18,750 nt of DNA from Clostridiales bacterium (GTDB lineage Bacteria; Bacillota; Clostridia; Peptostreptococcales; Anaerovoracaceae), in contig WRJV01000332.1 of NCBI GenBank assembly GCA_009778415.1, forward strand, positions 1-18,750, given 5' to 3'. Under the pieces are notes generated by a model. That model did not search any database. It was not told where the DNA came from and saw nothing but the letters and a program-made list of their open reading frames with translations. A program made the translations under genes and the position numbers. Numbering within the stretch: the first letter of the stretch is position 1; every line of letters starts with the position of its first letter. Shown here in pieces: positions 7,844-15,822 of this stretch.

Positions 7844-9001
7844 ATGGTTAGGACCCTGACAGCTTGGACTGACGAGGCGGACGACGAAGCGTTGGCCGTT
7901 GAGCAGATTAAATCCCAATTGGACGCAGACGGCAGCCTTATGAAGAACACCGTTGGCATTGTCGCCTGCCATTACGAGTTCGTTCTTTCAGGTGTATTGA
8001 AAGCCGTATGCGAAGCGCTGCCGTTTGACGTAGTCGGAACTATTTCGTCGTCCCAGTCAGTCTCGGGCAGGACCGATTCGCTCCTGCTTACGCTGATGGT
8101 TCTGACGAGCGACGACGCAGAATTCGTCAAAACGCTGACGCCTTCCCTTATGGAGGCGCCTGCGCAGGCTATCACAGAAAGCTACAAGATGGCTTGCAAG
8201 GCCGAAAAGCCGGCGCTGATTCTTGCGTTTGCCCCATTTTTGCTTCAAAACTCAGGCGACGAGTACGTGAACGTCATTTCCGAAGCTTCAGGCGGCGTCC
8301 CGTGCTTCGGCACCGTTGCCGTTGACGACACCTTGGATTTTTCCAATTGCTTCGTGATCGCGGACTGCGAGCACCACCGCGACAAAATGGCTATGGTTTT
8401 GGTGTATGGCGAAATTCAGCCAAAATTCTACATCGCAAACCTTTCAGAAAGTAAGATACTCGACAAGAGCGCCGTCGTGACCAAAAGCGCAGGGCCGGTG
8501 CTCATGGAGGTCAACGAGCGCCCGGTAATGGAGTATTTTGAGGATCTTGGGCTCGTGCAGGCGAGCGAGACGCAGTACGCCATGTCTTCGCTTCCGTTTT
8601 TGCTGGATTACAATGACGGCACTCCAAAAGTTTCAAAGATTTTCATCGCCCTTACGCCGGAGAAGTACGCGATATGCGCCGGCGCAATGCCTCAAGGCAG
8701 CACGCTTTACATGGCTACTTCAGAGAAAGACGACATAATGCTCACGACAGGGCAGGCCGTCGACATGATGCTTGAAAGCCTGAAGGGTGCTTCCGGGGCG
8801 CTGATCTACTCGTGCGTTTCAAGGAGCATGACGCTTGGCGCGGAGCAGTTCAAAGAGATGGAGCTGATCAGCCAGAGGGTGGGGGCTTGCCTGCCGTACA
8901 TGATGGTCTGCTCAGGCGGGGAAATCTGCCCGACGCAAGCGTCTTTCGGCAAAGCCATCAACCGCTTCCACAACAACGCCTTTATCGCATGCCTGCTGTG
9001 A
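7844..9001 (+). CDS. FIST-domain sensory protein (FIST_N + FIST_C)
   Basis: This 385-residue protein has no signal peptide or membrane segment. The N-terminal half (about 30-215) has the FIST_N layout, including VGIVACHYEF and a glycine-rich GGVPCFGTVAVDD at 150-162. The C-terminal half (about 220-365) fits FIST_C: VMEYFEDLGL, GALIYSCVSRSMTLG at 318-332 (counterpart of the usual SC-GR motif) and MVCSGGEICPTQ at 354-365 (counterpart of the terminal GE-x-x-P motif). FIST domains are ligand-sensing modules of signal transduction, and some (NosP) bind haem and nitric oxide. GGAGGA at 7831-7836 sets ATG 7844 over an in-frame TTG at 7838. Its stop TGA (8999-9001) shares a base with the ATG of the kinase that follows, so the two are probably translated together and act as partners. 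The ligand is unknown. Confidence 0.85.
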   Translation: MVRTLTAWTDEADDEALAVEQIKSQLDADGSLMKNTVGIVACHYEFVLSGVLKAVCEALPFDVVGTISSSQSVSGRTDSLLLTLMVLTSDDAEFVKTLTPSLMEAPAQAITESYKMACKAEKPALILAFAPFLLQNSGDEYVNVISEASGGVPCFGTVAVDDTLDFSNCFVIADCEHHRDKMAMVLVYGEIQPKFYIANLSESKILDKSAVVTKSAGPVLMEVNERPVMEYFEDLGLVQASETQYAMSSLPFLLDYNDGTPKVSKIFIALTPEKYAICAGAMPQGSTLYMATSEKDDIMLTTGQAVDMMLESLKGASGALIYSCVSRSMTLGAEQFKEMELISQRVGACLPYMMVCSGGEICPTQASFGKAINRFHNNAFIACLL

Positions 9002-10749
9002 TGGAAGTTACCCTGTCCCCAGAAGAAGAAAACCGGAACCTCCGCACCGACAACTTGGCGCTTCGGGACGAAGTCGGCAAGCTGAGCCTTGAAGTGAAAA
9101 AACTGTCGAGGGAGGCTAGGGTGGCAAAGAGCTTCCTCGACAAAGTGACAAGGGCCGCAGAGGCAAAAGACACCCTTAACAGCGCACTGTCTGAAGCAAA
9201 TGCCAAGCAGCGCGCCTACACGGACATGCTGCTCAGAAGCTGCCCCAACATCATCATGCTCTTTGACGACGGTGGCCGTTTCGTGCTGTCCACAGATGCC
9301 CTGATGGCGGCAACGAACACGCCGAATTTCGATTACATAAAGAACCGCCGCTATGAAGAGGTGCTCCCGCAGTACTTCACCGACGAAGGCATGAAGTCGT
9401 TTCGGGATGCGGTCAGCAGGGTCGTTTCTGCCAATGAGGTAGTCGATTTTGACATTTGGGCTGATTTTTCGCAGAACGGAAAGCCCAGGTTTTATTCGGT
9501 CGAGCTGCGCCGGGCCGACGCCAGCCTAAAAAGCAAGGCTGGCGTTATGCCGGGCATTCTTGTTGTCATGGTCGACCTCACCGATTTTCTTCACGAAAAG
9601 CAGCGCGCCGAATCCGCCAACAACGCAAAATCGGATTTTTTGGCTGCTATGAGCCATGAAATCAGGACGCCCATGAACGCCATCATTGGCATGAGCGAAA
9701 TGCTCAGCCGCTCAGGGCTTGCCCCTGAGCAGAAAAAATACGCGTCAGACATAAAAAAATCTTCAAACGCGCTGCTTGCAATCATAAACGACATTTTGGA
9801 CTTCTCCAAGATCGAGGCAGGGAAGATGGAGCTTGTAAACGTGAACTACAATTTGCCGATGCTGCTCGACAACCTGCATTCGATGTTTTCCATGCTCTGC
9901 AAAGACAAGCAGCTGGAAATGAAGTACTGCATAGACGAAAACATGCCTGAAACGGCCAATGGCGACGAAAACAGGCTTCGCCAAGTGCTTACCAACCTTT
10001 TGTCGAATGCAGTCAAGTACACGAAGCAGGGGAGCGTTTCCTTGTCTGCTTGGGCAGAGGGCGGCAACCTGCGGTTTGACGTGGCAGACACGGGGATCGG
10101 CATACGCGACGTGGACAAAGACAAGCTGTTCAAGCCATTTGAGCAGCTTGACGCCCGAAAGAACAGAAACGTGGTCGGCACCGGCCTCGGGCTTGCCATC
10201 ACGTACAACCTTTGCCTGGTAATGGGCGGGAGCTTGAGGATTGACAGCTCGTATGGCGTAGGCTCAACGTTTTCCGTATGCCTGCCGTACAAAGAGGCGG
10301 ACCTGACGATTGATGAAGATGTCAGCGACGTTGGGGAATTTACCGCGCCTGAGGCAAAAATCCTCGTGGTGGACGACATAGACATCAACCTGACTGTGGC
10401 AGAGGCGCTCTTGAGCACGTTTAAAATCGTACCGGACCTGGCGATCAGCGGAAGCGACGCCATTGAGCTGGCAGGGAAAAACCGGTACGACATCATTTTC
10501 ATGGATCATATGATGCCCGAAATGGACGGCATTGAAGCTACGCAACGCATCCGCGGGCTCGAAGGGCCGGGCAGCAAGGTGCCGATCATAGCACTGACGG
10601 CAAACGCCATTAGCGGTGTCGACCAGATGTTCAAGGACAACCACATGGACGGTTTTCTTCCAAAACCCCTCGAAATATCAGCCCTTAACGCCTGCCTCAA
10701 GCAGTGGCTGCCTGACAGCGTGATAATTGCTGCAAACGAAGCTACCTGA
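9001..10749 (+). CDS. PAS-containing hybrid histidine kinase with receiver domain
   Basis: This 582-residue soluble kinase has no predicted membrane segment. Domains in order: N-terminal coiled coil (about 5-75, rich in Lys/Glu/Leu), a PAS-like sensor (about 76-195), HisKA with MSHEIRTPMNAIIG (phospho-acceptor His219), HATPase with N box LTNLLSNAVKYT (330-341), G1 DTGIGI (363-368), F box LFKPFEQ and G2 GTGLGLAI (393-400), and a C-terminal receiver (about 452-570). The receiver has Asp458/Asp459, phospho-acceptor Asp502 in FMDHMMPEMDG, and Lys555. All residues needed for autophosphorylation and intramolecular transfer are present. No output domain or HPt is in the window, so the downstream target is unknown. 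The start ATG overlaps the FIST stop (TGATG) and has no ribosome binding site, implying coupling. ATG 8989 is an in-frame alternative. Confidence 0.93.
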   Translation: MEVTLSPEEENRNLRTDNLALRDEVGKLSLEVKKLSREARVAKSFLDKVTRAAEAKDTLNSALSEANAKQRAYTDMLLRSCPNIIMLFDDGGRFVLSTDALMAATNTPNFDYIKNRRYEEVLPQYFTDEGMKSFRDAVSRVVSANEVVDFDIWADFSQNGKPRFYSVELRRADASLKSKAGVMPGILVVMVDLTDFLHEKQRAESANNAKSDFLAAMSHEIRTPMNAIIGMSEMLSRSGLAPEQKKYASDIKKSSNALLAIINDILDFSKIEAGKMELVNVNYNLPMLLDNLHSMFSMLCKDKQLEMKYCIDENMPETANGDENRLRQVLTNLLSNAVKYTKQGSVSLSAWAEGGNLRFDVADTGIGIRDVDKDKLFKPFEQLDARKNRNVVGTGLGLAITYNLCLVMGGSLRIDSSYGVGSTFSVCLPYKEADLTIDEDVSDVGEFTAPEAKILVVDDIDINLTVAEALLSTFKIVPDLAISGSDAIELAGKNRYDIIFMDHMMPEMDGIEATQRIRGLEGPGSKVPIIALTANAISGVDQMFKDNHMDGFLPKPLEISALNACLKQWLPDSVIIAANEAT

Positions 10750-10753
10750 TATA

Positions 10754-10794
10754 AAAATGACATAAAATTTTCATTTTATTTTTCACAAAAATGA
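10754..10794. repeat. three copies of AAAATGA (direct and inverted) in the gap before the amidase
   Basis: AAAATGA at 10754-10760, its reverse complement TCATTTT at 10771-10777, and a third direct copy at 10788-10794 lie in an AT-rich gap just upstream of the TATAAT at 10798. The inverted pair could form a weak hairpin followed by ATTTTT, acting as a poor terminator for the kinase gene. The set could also be an operator overlapping the promoter. AT-richness makes chance occurrence possible. Confidence 0.35.
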
Positions 10795-10797
10795 TAG

Positions 10798-10803
10798 TAT
10801 AAT
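10798..10803 (+). promoter_or_regulatory. -10 element candidate for the amidase-to-VWA gene series
   Basis: A perfect TATAAT lies 55 bases before the amidase start, within the only sizeable gap (109 bases) between the kinase and the amidase. The region 16-18 bases upstream is a T-rich tract (TTTATT at 10775-10780) with no good TTGACA. Because the following genes are separated by -4 to 36 bases, this could drive all five through the VWA gene. Confidence 0.45.
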
Positions 10804-10858
10804 GGAGAAGTTGGGATTTTGCGATGACGTTTGGCTTGATTGCGAGAGGTTTATGGTT

Positions 10859-12115
10859 ATGAAAAAGTCTTTTTTACTAGCCGGATGCGCGGCAGTTTTA
10901 GTTTTTGCGGGTACTGCGGCCGTTTCCGCAGACAGCCTGATTACACAGGCGGAAATATACGAGGGGCTGAAGATCTGCGACGAATACCCTGTCAAGCTGG
11001 TGCTTGACGACAGCGAGGTCGTCTTTGAAGAAGGCGACATACCGCCTGTCATAATAAAAAGCAGGACTTTGATACCTGCCAGGGCTCTTTTTGAGTCCAT
11101 GGGCGGGGAAGTGATCTGGGACGAAGATAAAGAGGCGGTGGAGATCCGCATAAAGGGCGAGGTCGTAGCCCTAGCCATAGGTTCTGACGTTGCATGGGTC
11201 AACGGCGAAGAAAAAACGCTGGAGGTGCCGGCGGTCATCATAGCCAGGGAAGGGGAGCAGTACGGGCGCACCATGATCCCTGCCCGCTTCACAGCAGAGG
11301 CCATCGGCTGCGAGGTCGGCTGGAACGAGCAAGCAAGGGAGGTCCTCATAGCGTCACCCGCTGCTTGGAGCCAGGAAGAGGGCACGGAAGAAGAAGAGGA
11401 GCCAGAGGAAGACGGCGAATTAAGGCCTGAAACGGTAAGCGGCGCCGCCATCAGCTTTTGGGACCCGTTTGAATACGAGCCCCTTGACATGATGAGCGAA
11501 GCTGCCTCGAAAAAGCTGATCGCAATAGACCTGGGCCATGGAGGCAGCGACACGGGAGCTATCGGCCACGAAAACAAAAAAGACGAACTCTACGAGAAGA
11601 CGGTGAATTTGAAGGTGGGGCTCCTTTTAAAGGAGTATTTGACGGAAGCGGGCGCAAGCATCTACATGTTGAGGGAAAAAGACAAGTACATCGCCCTGCC
11701 TGACAGGGGTGAAATAGCCAACAAAATAGGAGCTGACCTGCTCGTGTCGATACACAACAATTCGTCCGACTTCGACTGGCCGACCGGCACGGAGGTACAC
11801 TACTACAGCAAGGTTGACGAAGACGGCCTGGACGAAATGGAGCTTTACGGCATATACAGCAAGAGCGTGGCAAAAAGCGTGCAGAAAGAGATGCTCGCCG
11901 CACTGGGGACATTTGACCGGGGCATAAAGAACAGCCCAAAGCTGGCAGTTTTGAACAAATCCCAAATGCCCGCCATTATTATCGAAGGGGCGTTCCTCTC
12001 GAACGAAGAAGACTTTGAAATGATCAAGTCAGACGAGTATGCCAGGCGGTATGCGTACGCTGCAGCGAAAGGCATAATCGCCGCGATGAACGAAGCGTTC
12101 GGTGAGCCCGAGTAG
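10859..12115 (+). CDS. secreted N-acetylmuramoyl-L-alanine amidase (Amidase_3) with copper-amine-oxidase-N stalk domain
   Basis: This 418-residue exported protein has a signal peptide (MKKS, then a hydrophobic run, with likely cleavage after AVSA at 21-24). Residues about 45-166 form a copper amine oxidase N-like stalk, with paired SRTLIPARALFESMGGEV and GRTMIPARFTAEAIGCEV motifs typical of clostridial surface proteins. An acidic linker of mostly Glu follows at 173-188. Amidase_3 spans about 218-412, with zinc-ligand and catalytic candidates His227 (DLGHGG), Glu246, His299 (VSIHNN) and Glu376 (IIIEGAFLSN). It would cut the MurNAc-L-Ala bond in peptidoglycan during wall turnover or cell separation. 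ATG 10859 was chosen because GAGAGGT at 10843-10849 is well spaced and it opens the signal peptide; ATG 10853 is an alternative. The usual Pro of DPGHGG is Leu here. Confidence 0.92.
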   Translation: MKKSFLLAGCAAVLVFAGTAAVSADSLITQAEIYEGLKICDEYPVKLVLDDSEVVFEEGDIPPVIIKSRTLIPARALFESMGGEVIWDEDKEAVEIRIKGEVVALAIGSDVAWVNGEEKTLEVPAVIIAREGEQYGRTMIPARFTAEAIGCEVGWNEQAREVLIASPAAWSQEEGTEEEEEPEEDGELRPETVSGAAISFWDPFEYEPLDMMSEAASKKLIAIDLGHGGSDTGAIGHENKKDELYEKTVNLKVGLLLKEYLTEAGASIYMLREKDKYIALPDRGEIANKIGADLLVSIHNNSSDFDWPTGTEVHYYSKVDEDGLDEMELYGIYSKSVAKSVQKEMLAALGTFDRGIKNSPKLAVLNKSQMPAIIIEGAFLSNEEDFEMIKSDEYARRYAYAAAKGIIAAMNEAFGEPE

Positions 12116-12128
12116 GAGGTGAACAGGC

Positions 12129-12428
12129 ATGAACATGGTGTTTTTGTGTTTCACCATCGGCATACTGGGGTTTATAGTGGGCAGGAAAGCCATCCCGAAA
12201 GACAAGGACCTGAAGTGGATCGACAAGCTGCTTATGGTGCTTGTCGTTGCGCTCCTGTTCATATTGGGGGCAGAAATCGGCTCTGACGAAAACATCGTTT
12301 CTTCGATCGGGAGCATCGGGCTAGTTTCGCTTACGCTTGCGGTTTTCGCACTGGCTGGGAGCGCTGCAATGGTGACGGTTGCACGGAAAGCGCTGGGCAT
12401 AGACAAGCGGGGGAAAAAGAGCAGATGA
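12129..12428 (+). CDS. lysO: LysO-type lysine exporter, N-terminal half-protein
   Basis: This 99-residue membrane protein has three predicted hydrophobic segments (about 3-18, 33-51 and 58-85) and a basic tail (DKRGKKSR). LLFILGAEIGSDENI at 42-56 matches the first-half motif of LysO (YbjE/DUF340), the inner-membrane L-lysine exporter described in E. coli. The E. coli protein is one chain of about 299 residues. Here 99 plus 201 residues in two overlapping genes add up to that length, so this appears to be a naturally split form. AGGAGGT at 12114-12120 overlaps the amidase stop and gives a proper start. No lysine riboswitch is visible nearby. Confidence 0.78.
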   Translation: MNMVFLCFTIGILGFIVGRKAIPKDKDLKWIDKLLMVLVVALLFILGAEIGSDENIVSSIGSIGLVSLTLAVFALAGSAAMVTVARKALGIDKRGKKSR

Positions 12429-13030
12429 GCAAAGCGATCATCATTTCTGTCGTCTGCGGCATAGCCGCCGGTTACCTGATTTTGCCTAAGACTGCGATTT
12501 ACACCAGCTATTCGCAGGTGTCAGGCAAATTGATAATTGTGCTTCTCTGCTTGCTGCTGTTCATAATCGGGATTAATTTGGGCAGGGACGAGCGGATGCT
12601 GAAAAACTTGAAGAACGTCGGCTTGGGGATACTGGTTTTTCCGATAGCTGCCATCTTCGGGACGCTTCTCTTTACAGCGGCAGCTTCTTTGTTCTTGCCA
12701 ATTACAGCGAGAGAGGCTATGGCCTGCGGATGCGGGTTTGGCTGGTATTCTTTTGCCCCTGTCATCCTGCTGGAGTATTCGCCTACGATAAGCGCCATGG
12801 CATTCTTGATGAACGTCATCAGGGAGCTGGCCGGGATTGCATTGATACCTGTGCTGGCAAGCAAGATTGGCTACGTCGAAGTCACCTCGCTGCCAGGCGT
12901 GGCAGCCATGGACGTATGCCTGCCGCTTGTTGAAAAGGCGACGGACAGCAGCATTGTAGTAATTTCGTTTGTGATGGGTGCCGGCATGTGCGTAACAGTC
13001 CCGCTCACAGGTATAATCGCAGGGATTTGA
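12425..13030 (+). CDS. lysO: LysO-type lysine exporter, C-terminal half-protein
   Basis: This 201-residue membrane protein has about five to six hydrophobic segments. It carries the conserved second-half motifs of LysO: LLFIIGINLGRDE at 44-56, CGFGWYSFAPVILLE at 103-117, NVIRELAGIALIPVL at 130-144 and AMDVCLPLVEK at 161-171. These align with GFGWYS, ARELIAIMLIPGL and SMDFTLPVLQR of E. coli LysO from memory. It probably exports L-lysine (or thialysine) together with the 99-residue partner. The ATGA overlap (start 12425, partner stop 12426-12428) indicates translational coupling. LLFIxG-x-x-(L/I)G-x-DE occurs in both halves, which fits an internally duplicated transporter. Confidence 0.85.
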   Translation: MSKAIIISVVCGIAAGYLILPKTAIYTSYSQVSGKLIIVLLCLLLFIIGINLGRDERMLKNLKNVGLGILVFPIAAIFGTLLFTAAASLFLPITAREAMACGCGFGWYSFAPVILLEYSPTISAMAFLMNVIRELAGIALIPVLASKIGYVEVTSLPGVAAMDVCLPLVEKATDSSIVVISFVMGAGMCVTVPLTGIIAGI

Positions 13031-13066
13031 TACGGCAAAACGGTTTTTCAGGAGGATGACAACCCT

Positions 13067-13912
13067 ATGGCAAATCTCATGAGCACATTTAAGGGGAGCG
13101 GCAGCTACGTCGCTTCCAAGGAATTGATGAATGCCGTCAATGTTTCCATTGCCCTGGCTAAGCCGCTGCTGATCAAGGGCGAGCCCGGCACAGGGAAAAC
13201 GATGCTTGCGGAATCGATAGCCGTTTCCCTCAACAAGCGCCTGATAAGCTGGAGCATCAAATCGACTACCAAAGCGCAGGAGGGGCTATACGTCTACGAC
13301 ACTGTTCAGAGGCTGTACGACAGCCAGTTCGGCGAAGGGGACGTGGGAAACATCAAGAAGTACATCAAGCTCGGGAAGCTGGGGGAAGCTTTCACCGCAG
13401 ATGAGCAGACGGTGCTCTTGATCGACGAAATAGACAAAGCGGACTTGGAATTCCCCAACGACCTGCTTTGGGAACTGGACAGGATGGAGTTTTACATCAG
13501 CGAAACCAAGGAGACTGTCAAAACAAAGAGCAGGCCCATCGTCATCATCACCTCAAACGCGGAGAAGGAACTCCCGGACGCGTTCCTCCGCCGGTGCATT
13601 TTCCATTACATCGAATTCCCTGATTTAAAAAGGATGGAGGAAATAGTCAAAGTCCACTACGGCGACATAGACAGGCGGCTGCTCGACCAGGCGATGGAGG
13701 CTTTTTACAGCATAAGGGCCATGAAGGACATCCAGAAAAAGCCGAGCACTTCCGAACTCCTGGACTGGCTCAAAGCGCTGATGCTGGCTGGGGTGGACGT
13801 TGACAGGATAGTCAGCGAGATACCGCTTGCCGGGGTGCTCCTTAAAAAAAACCAAGACATCGACGTCATGTACGAAGTGAAAGAGAAGGGTTATTCGCTC
13901 AGGAGATGGTGA
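13067..13912 (+). CDS. MoxR-family AAA+ ATPase
   Basis: This 281-residue soluble AAA+ ATPase has Walker A GEPGTGKT at 38-45, Walker B LLIDEID at 117-123 (Asp120 and Glu121), sensor-1 ITSNAEKELPDAFLRRC at 161-177 (Asn164) and Arg175/Arg176 as the likely arginine finger. The C-terminal lid carries STSELLDWLKAL at 227-238. The length and lack of extra domains are typical of MoxR proteins, which work as chaperone-like ATPases with a VWA partner to assemble or activate targets. That partner follows after one base (TGA, C, ATG), so the two form a functional pair. GGAGG at 13051-13055 sets the start, 11 bases from the ATG. The client protein is unknown. CoxD-like roles in cofactor insertion are a family precedent only. 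Confidence 0.92.
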   Translation: MANLMSTFKGSGSYVASKELMNAVNVSIALAKPLLIKGEPGTGKTMLAESIAVSLNKRLISWSIKSTTKAQEGLYVYDTVQRLYDSQFGEGDVGNIKKYIKLGKLGEAFTADEQTVLLIDEIDKADLEFPNDLLWELDRMEFYISETKETVKTKSRPIVIITSNAEKELPDAFLRRCIFHYIEFPDLKRMEEIVKVHYGDIDRRLLDQAMEAFYSIRAMKDIQKKPSTSELLDWLKALMLAGVDVDRIVSEIPLAGVLLKKNQDIDVMYEVKEKGYSLRRW

Positions 13913-13913
13913 C

Positions 13914-15107
13914 ATGTTTTTAGATTTCTTCTACCTGCTGCGGGTGCGCGGGCTGGACGTTTCAATCGGCGAGTGGCTTTCCCTGATCGAGGCGCTCGAC
14001 AAGGGGCTGTGCGAATCGAGCCTGACGAATTTTTACTACCTGTGCAGGGGAGTGCTCATTAAGAGCGAAAGTGAATTCGACAAATTCGACACGGTTTTTG
14101 CCGAGTATTTTCGCGGCGTTGAAGGCGAAAGCGACCTGCCTGAAGAATTCTGGAGATGGCTTGAGCAAGACGCTCGGATCAGAGACATCAACGACAAAAA
14201 GGCGCTCGACAGTTTTCTCCTGGAGCTTGAGGAGCTTCTTAAGCGGTTCCGCAAAAGGGTAGCCGAGCAAAAAGAGCGGCACGACGGAGGGAACTACTGG
14301 GTCGGGACCGGCGGGACTTCAACCATGGGGCACGGCGGGTACAACCAGAGGGGCATCCGCGCCGGCGGCGAAAGCCGGCACAAGTCGGCAGTCCAAGTCG
14401 CCGGTGAAAGGAATTTCAGGGATTTTCGGCAGGACAATGTCCTCGACACCAGAAACTTCCAGATGGCTTTCCGAAGGCTCAGGCAGTTTTCCTCAAGAAT
14501 CGATGGAGAGAAGACAGAGCTTGACATAGATGAAACCATCGATGAGACGTGCAACAACGCTGGAAACCTGAAACTGGTTTTCGGCAGGCCTCGAAAAAAC
14601 ACCGTTAAGCTGCTGATGCTCTTCGACAGCGACGGCTCCATGCTGCCGTACAGCGAGATGTGCAGCAGGCTATTTCAGGCTGTCAGCAAGTCAAACCATT
14701 TCAAGGACATAAAAGTCTACTATTTCCACAATTGCGTATACGACCACTTGTACACTACCCCCAGGTGCAGGAAGGGGGAGTGGATAGAGACCAAATGGGC
14801 CCTTGGGACCTTGGACAGCGAGTACAAGGTCATATTCGTAGGCGACGGAGCCATGGCCCCTTCGGAGCTGACGAGGAGGGGCGGCAACGTGGTGATAGGC
14901 CTATACAACGAGGAACCCGGCATTGAATGGCTGGCTAAGTTCAAAAAAAGGTACAAAAAAGCGATATGGCTGAACCCAATACGCGAAAGGGACTGGGAGT
15001 ACATGTACGGGAGCCATACCGTAAGCCAGATAAAGGAAATATTCCCCATGTTCGAACTCACCATAGATGGGCTGGAAAAGGGGATAAAAAAGCTGTTGGT
15101 AAAATAG
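13914..15107 (+). CDS. CoxE-like VWA-domain protein, MoxR partner
   Basis: This 397-residue soluble protein has an N-terminal helical region (1-120), a glycine-rich linker (about 124-153) and a VWA domain (about 230-390). The domain contains LLMLFDSDGSM at 233-243, KVYYFHNCVYDHLY at 267-280, YKVIFVGDGAMAP at 304-316 and AIWLNP at 350-355. The FHNC, VGDxxM and WLNP segments identify the CoxE-like VWA group found beside MoxR ATPases. The metal-site motif DxSxS reads Asp238-Ser-Asp240-Gly-Ser242, with Asp in the third position. That agrees with other members of this group having a non-Ser residue there (GGS type, from memory). It likely acts as an adaptor that recruits the client of the ATPase. 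It converges on lexA with 24 bases between stops and no terminator-like hairpin. Confidence 0.9.
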   Translation: MFLDFFYLLRVRGLDVSIGEWLSLIEALDKGLCESSLTNFYYLCRGVLIKSESEFDKFDTVFAEYFRGVEGESDLPEEFWRWLEQDARIRDINDKKALDSFLLELEELLKRFRKRVAEQKERHDGGNYWVGTGGTSTMGHGGYNQRGIRAGGESRHKSAVQVAGERNFRDFRQDNVLDTRNFQMAFRRLRQFSSRIDGEKTELDIDETIDETCNNAGNLKLVFGRPRKNTVKLLMLFDSDGSMLPYSEMCSRLFQAVSKSNHFKDIKVYYFHNCVYDHLYTTPRCRKGEWIETKWALGTLDSEYKVIFVGDGAMAPSELTRRGGNVVIGLYNEEPGIEWLAKFKKRYKKAIWLNPIRERDWEYMYGSHTVSQIKEIFPMFELTIDGLEKGIKKLLVK

Positions 15108-15131
15108 CGCCTCAGTGCAAATCAGCAGGAA

Positions 15132-15782
15132 TCAGTGGAAGTACCTGAATACCCCTTTGACTTTGCCGAGTATTTTCACGTCCTGCACGATGATAGGGCT
15201 CATCAGGTCGTTTTCGGGCTGGAGCCTGATGTGGCCGTCCTCGTTGTAAAAAGTCTTGACCGTGGCTTCGCTTTCAAACCCGTCTATCATGGCTACAACA
15301 ATGTCGCCGTTGTCTGCGGTCTCCCGCTGTTCCACCAAAATGTAGTCCCCGTCCAAGATGCCGGCGTTGACCATGCTTTCACCCCTGACAGTCAGCATAA
15401 AATTAGTGCCGCCCCTGACGTAGCGGGCCGGGACAGGGAAAGTGTCGTCGATGTTTTGCTCGGCCAGGATCGGCGTGCCGGCAGCGATGCGCCCGACCAG
15501 CGGCACGTCAATGACGTCGGTCCGTTCGGTATCGGCGTTTTTGCCTGCCAGCGACCCTTCGGCAGCATGCGGGTCTTTGACCATCAGCGCCCTGGGCTTG
15601 GACGGGTCCTTAACGATGTACCCTTTTTCGACCAGTGTCTCAATGTCCTTGTGCGTGGTCGAGGTCGACTTAATGTTCAAAGCAGCGCAGATTTCCCGGA
15701 CAGTCGGCGGATAGCCTTTCTTTTTGATTTCCTTCTTCATGTACGACAGTATCTTTTGTTCGCGTTCGCTTAAATGGTTCAT
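15132..15782 (-). CDS. lexA: LexA repressor, SOS response
   Basis: This 216-residue repressor and self-cleaving peptidase (S24) has an N-terminal winged helix, with LSEREQKILSYMKKEIKKKG and then PPTVREICAALNI. The cleavage site is Ala101-Gly102 in VGRIAAGTP. The catalytic pair is Ser136 (VRGESM) and Lys176 (SEATVKTFY). All autocleavage residues are intact, so RecA-stimulated inactivation is expected after DNA damage. The start ATG (complement of 15780-15782) follows a GAGGGAGGGA ribosome binding site on the minus strand (complement of 15791-15800). A promoter and LexA-box candidate lie just upstream, consistent with autoregulation. Its neighbours are the convergent VWA gene and, upstream on the same strand, the large DUF6493-like gene. 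Confidence 0.96.
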   Translation of the reverse strand: MNHLSEREQKILSYMKKEIKKKGYPPTVREICAALNIKSTSTTHKDIETLVEKGYIVKDPSKPRALMVKDPHAAEGSLAGKNADTERTDVIDVPLVGRIAAGTPILAEQNIDDTFPVPARYVRGGTNFMLTVRGESMVNAGILDGDYILVEQRETADNGDIVVAMIDGFESEATVKTFYNEDGHIRLQPENDLMSPIIVQDVKILGKVKGVFRYFH

Positions 15783-15822
15783 GCAACATTCCCTCCCTCT
15801 GGCAATTGAAAATTTCTATACT

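Noticed and set aside
9846..10502. 218-residue minus-strand open frame opposite the histidine kinase
   Set aside because: Overlaps the conserved HATPase and receiver coding region and has no domain signature of its own.
10783..11577. 264-residue minus-strand open frame opposite the amidase
   Set aside because: Ser/Pro-rich low-complexity translation typical of an antisense shadow; the amidase on the plus strand is unambiguous.
15108..15131. Possible bidirectional terminator between the VWA gene and lexA
   Set aside because: The 24-base gap has no inverted repeat or T-run on either strand.
15135..15773. 212-residue plus-strand open frame lying fully antisense to lexA
   Set aside because: The minus-strand frame encodes an intact LexA with all catalytic residues. 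The antisense frame has no recognisable motif and no ribosome binding site.
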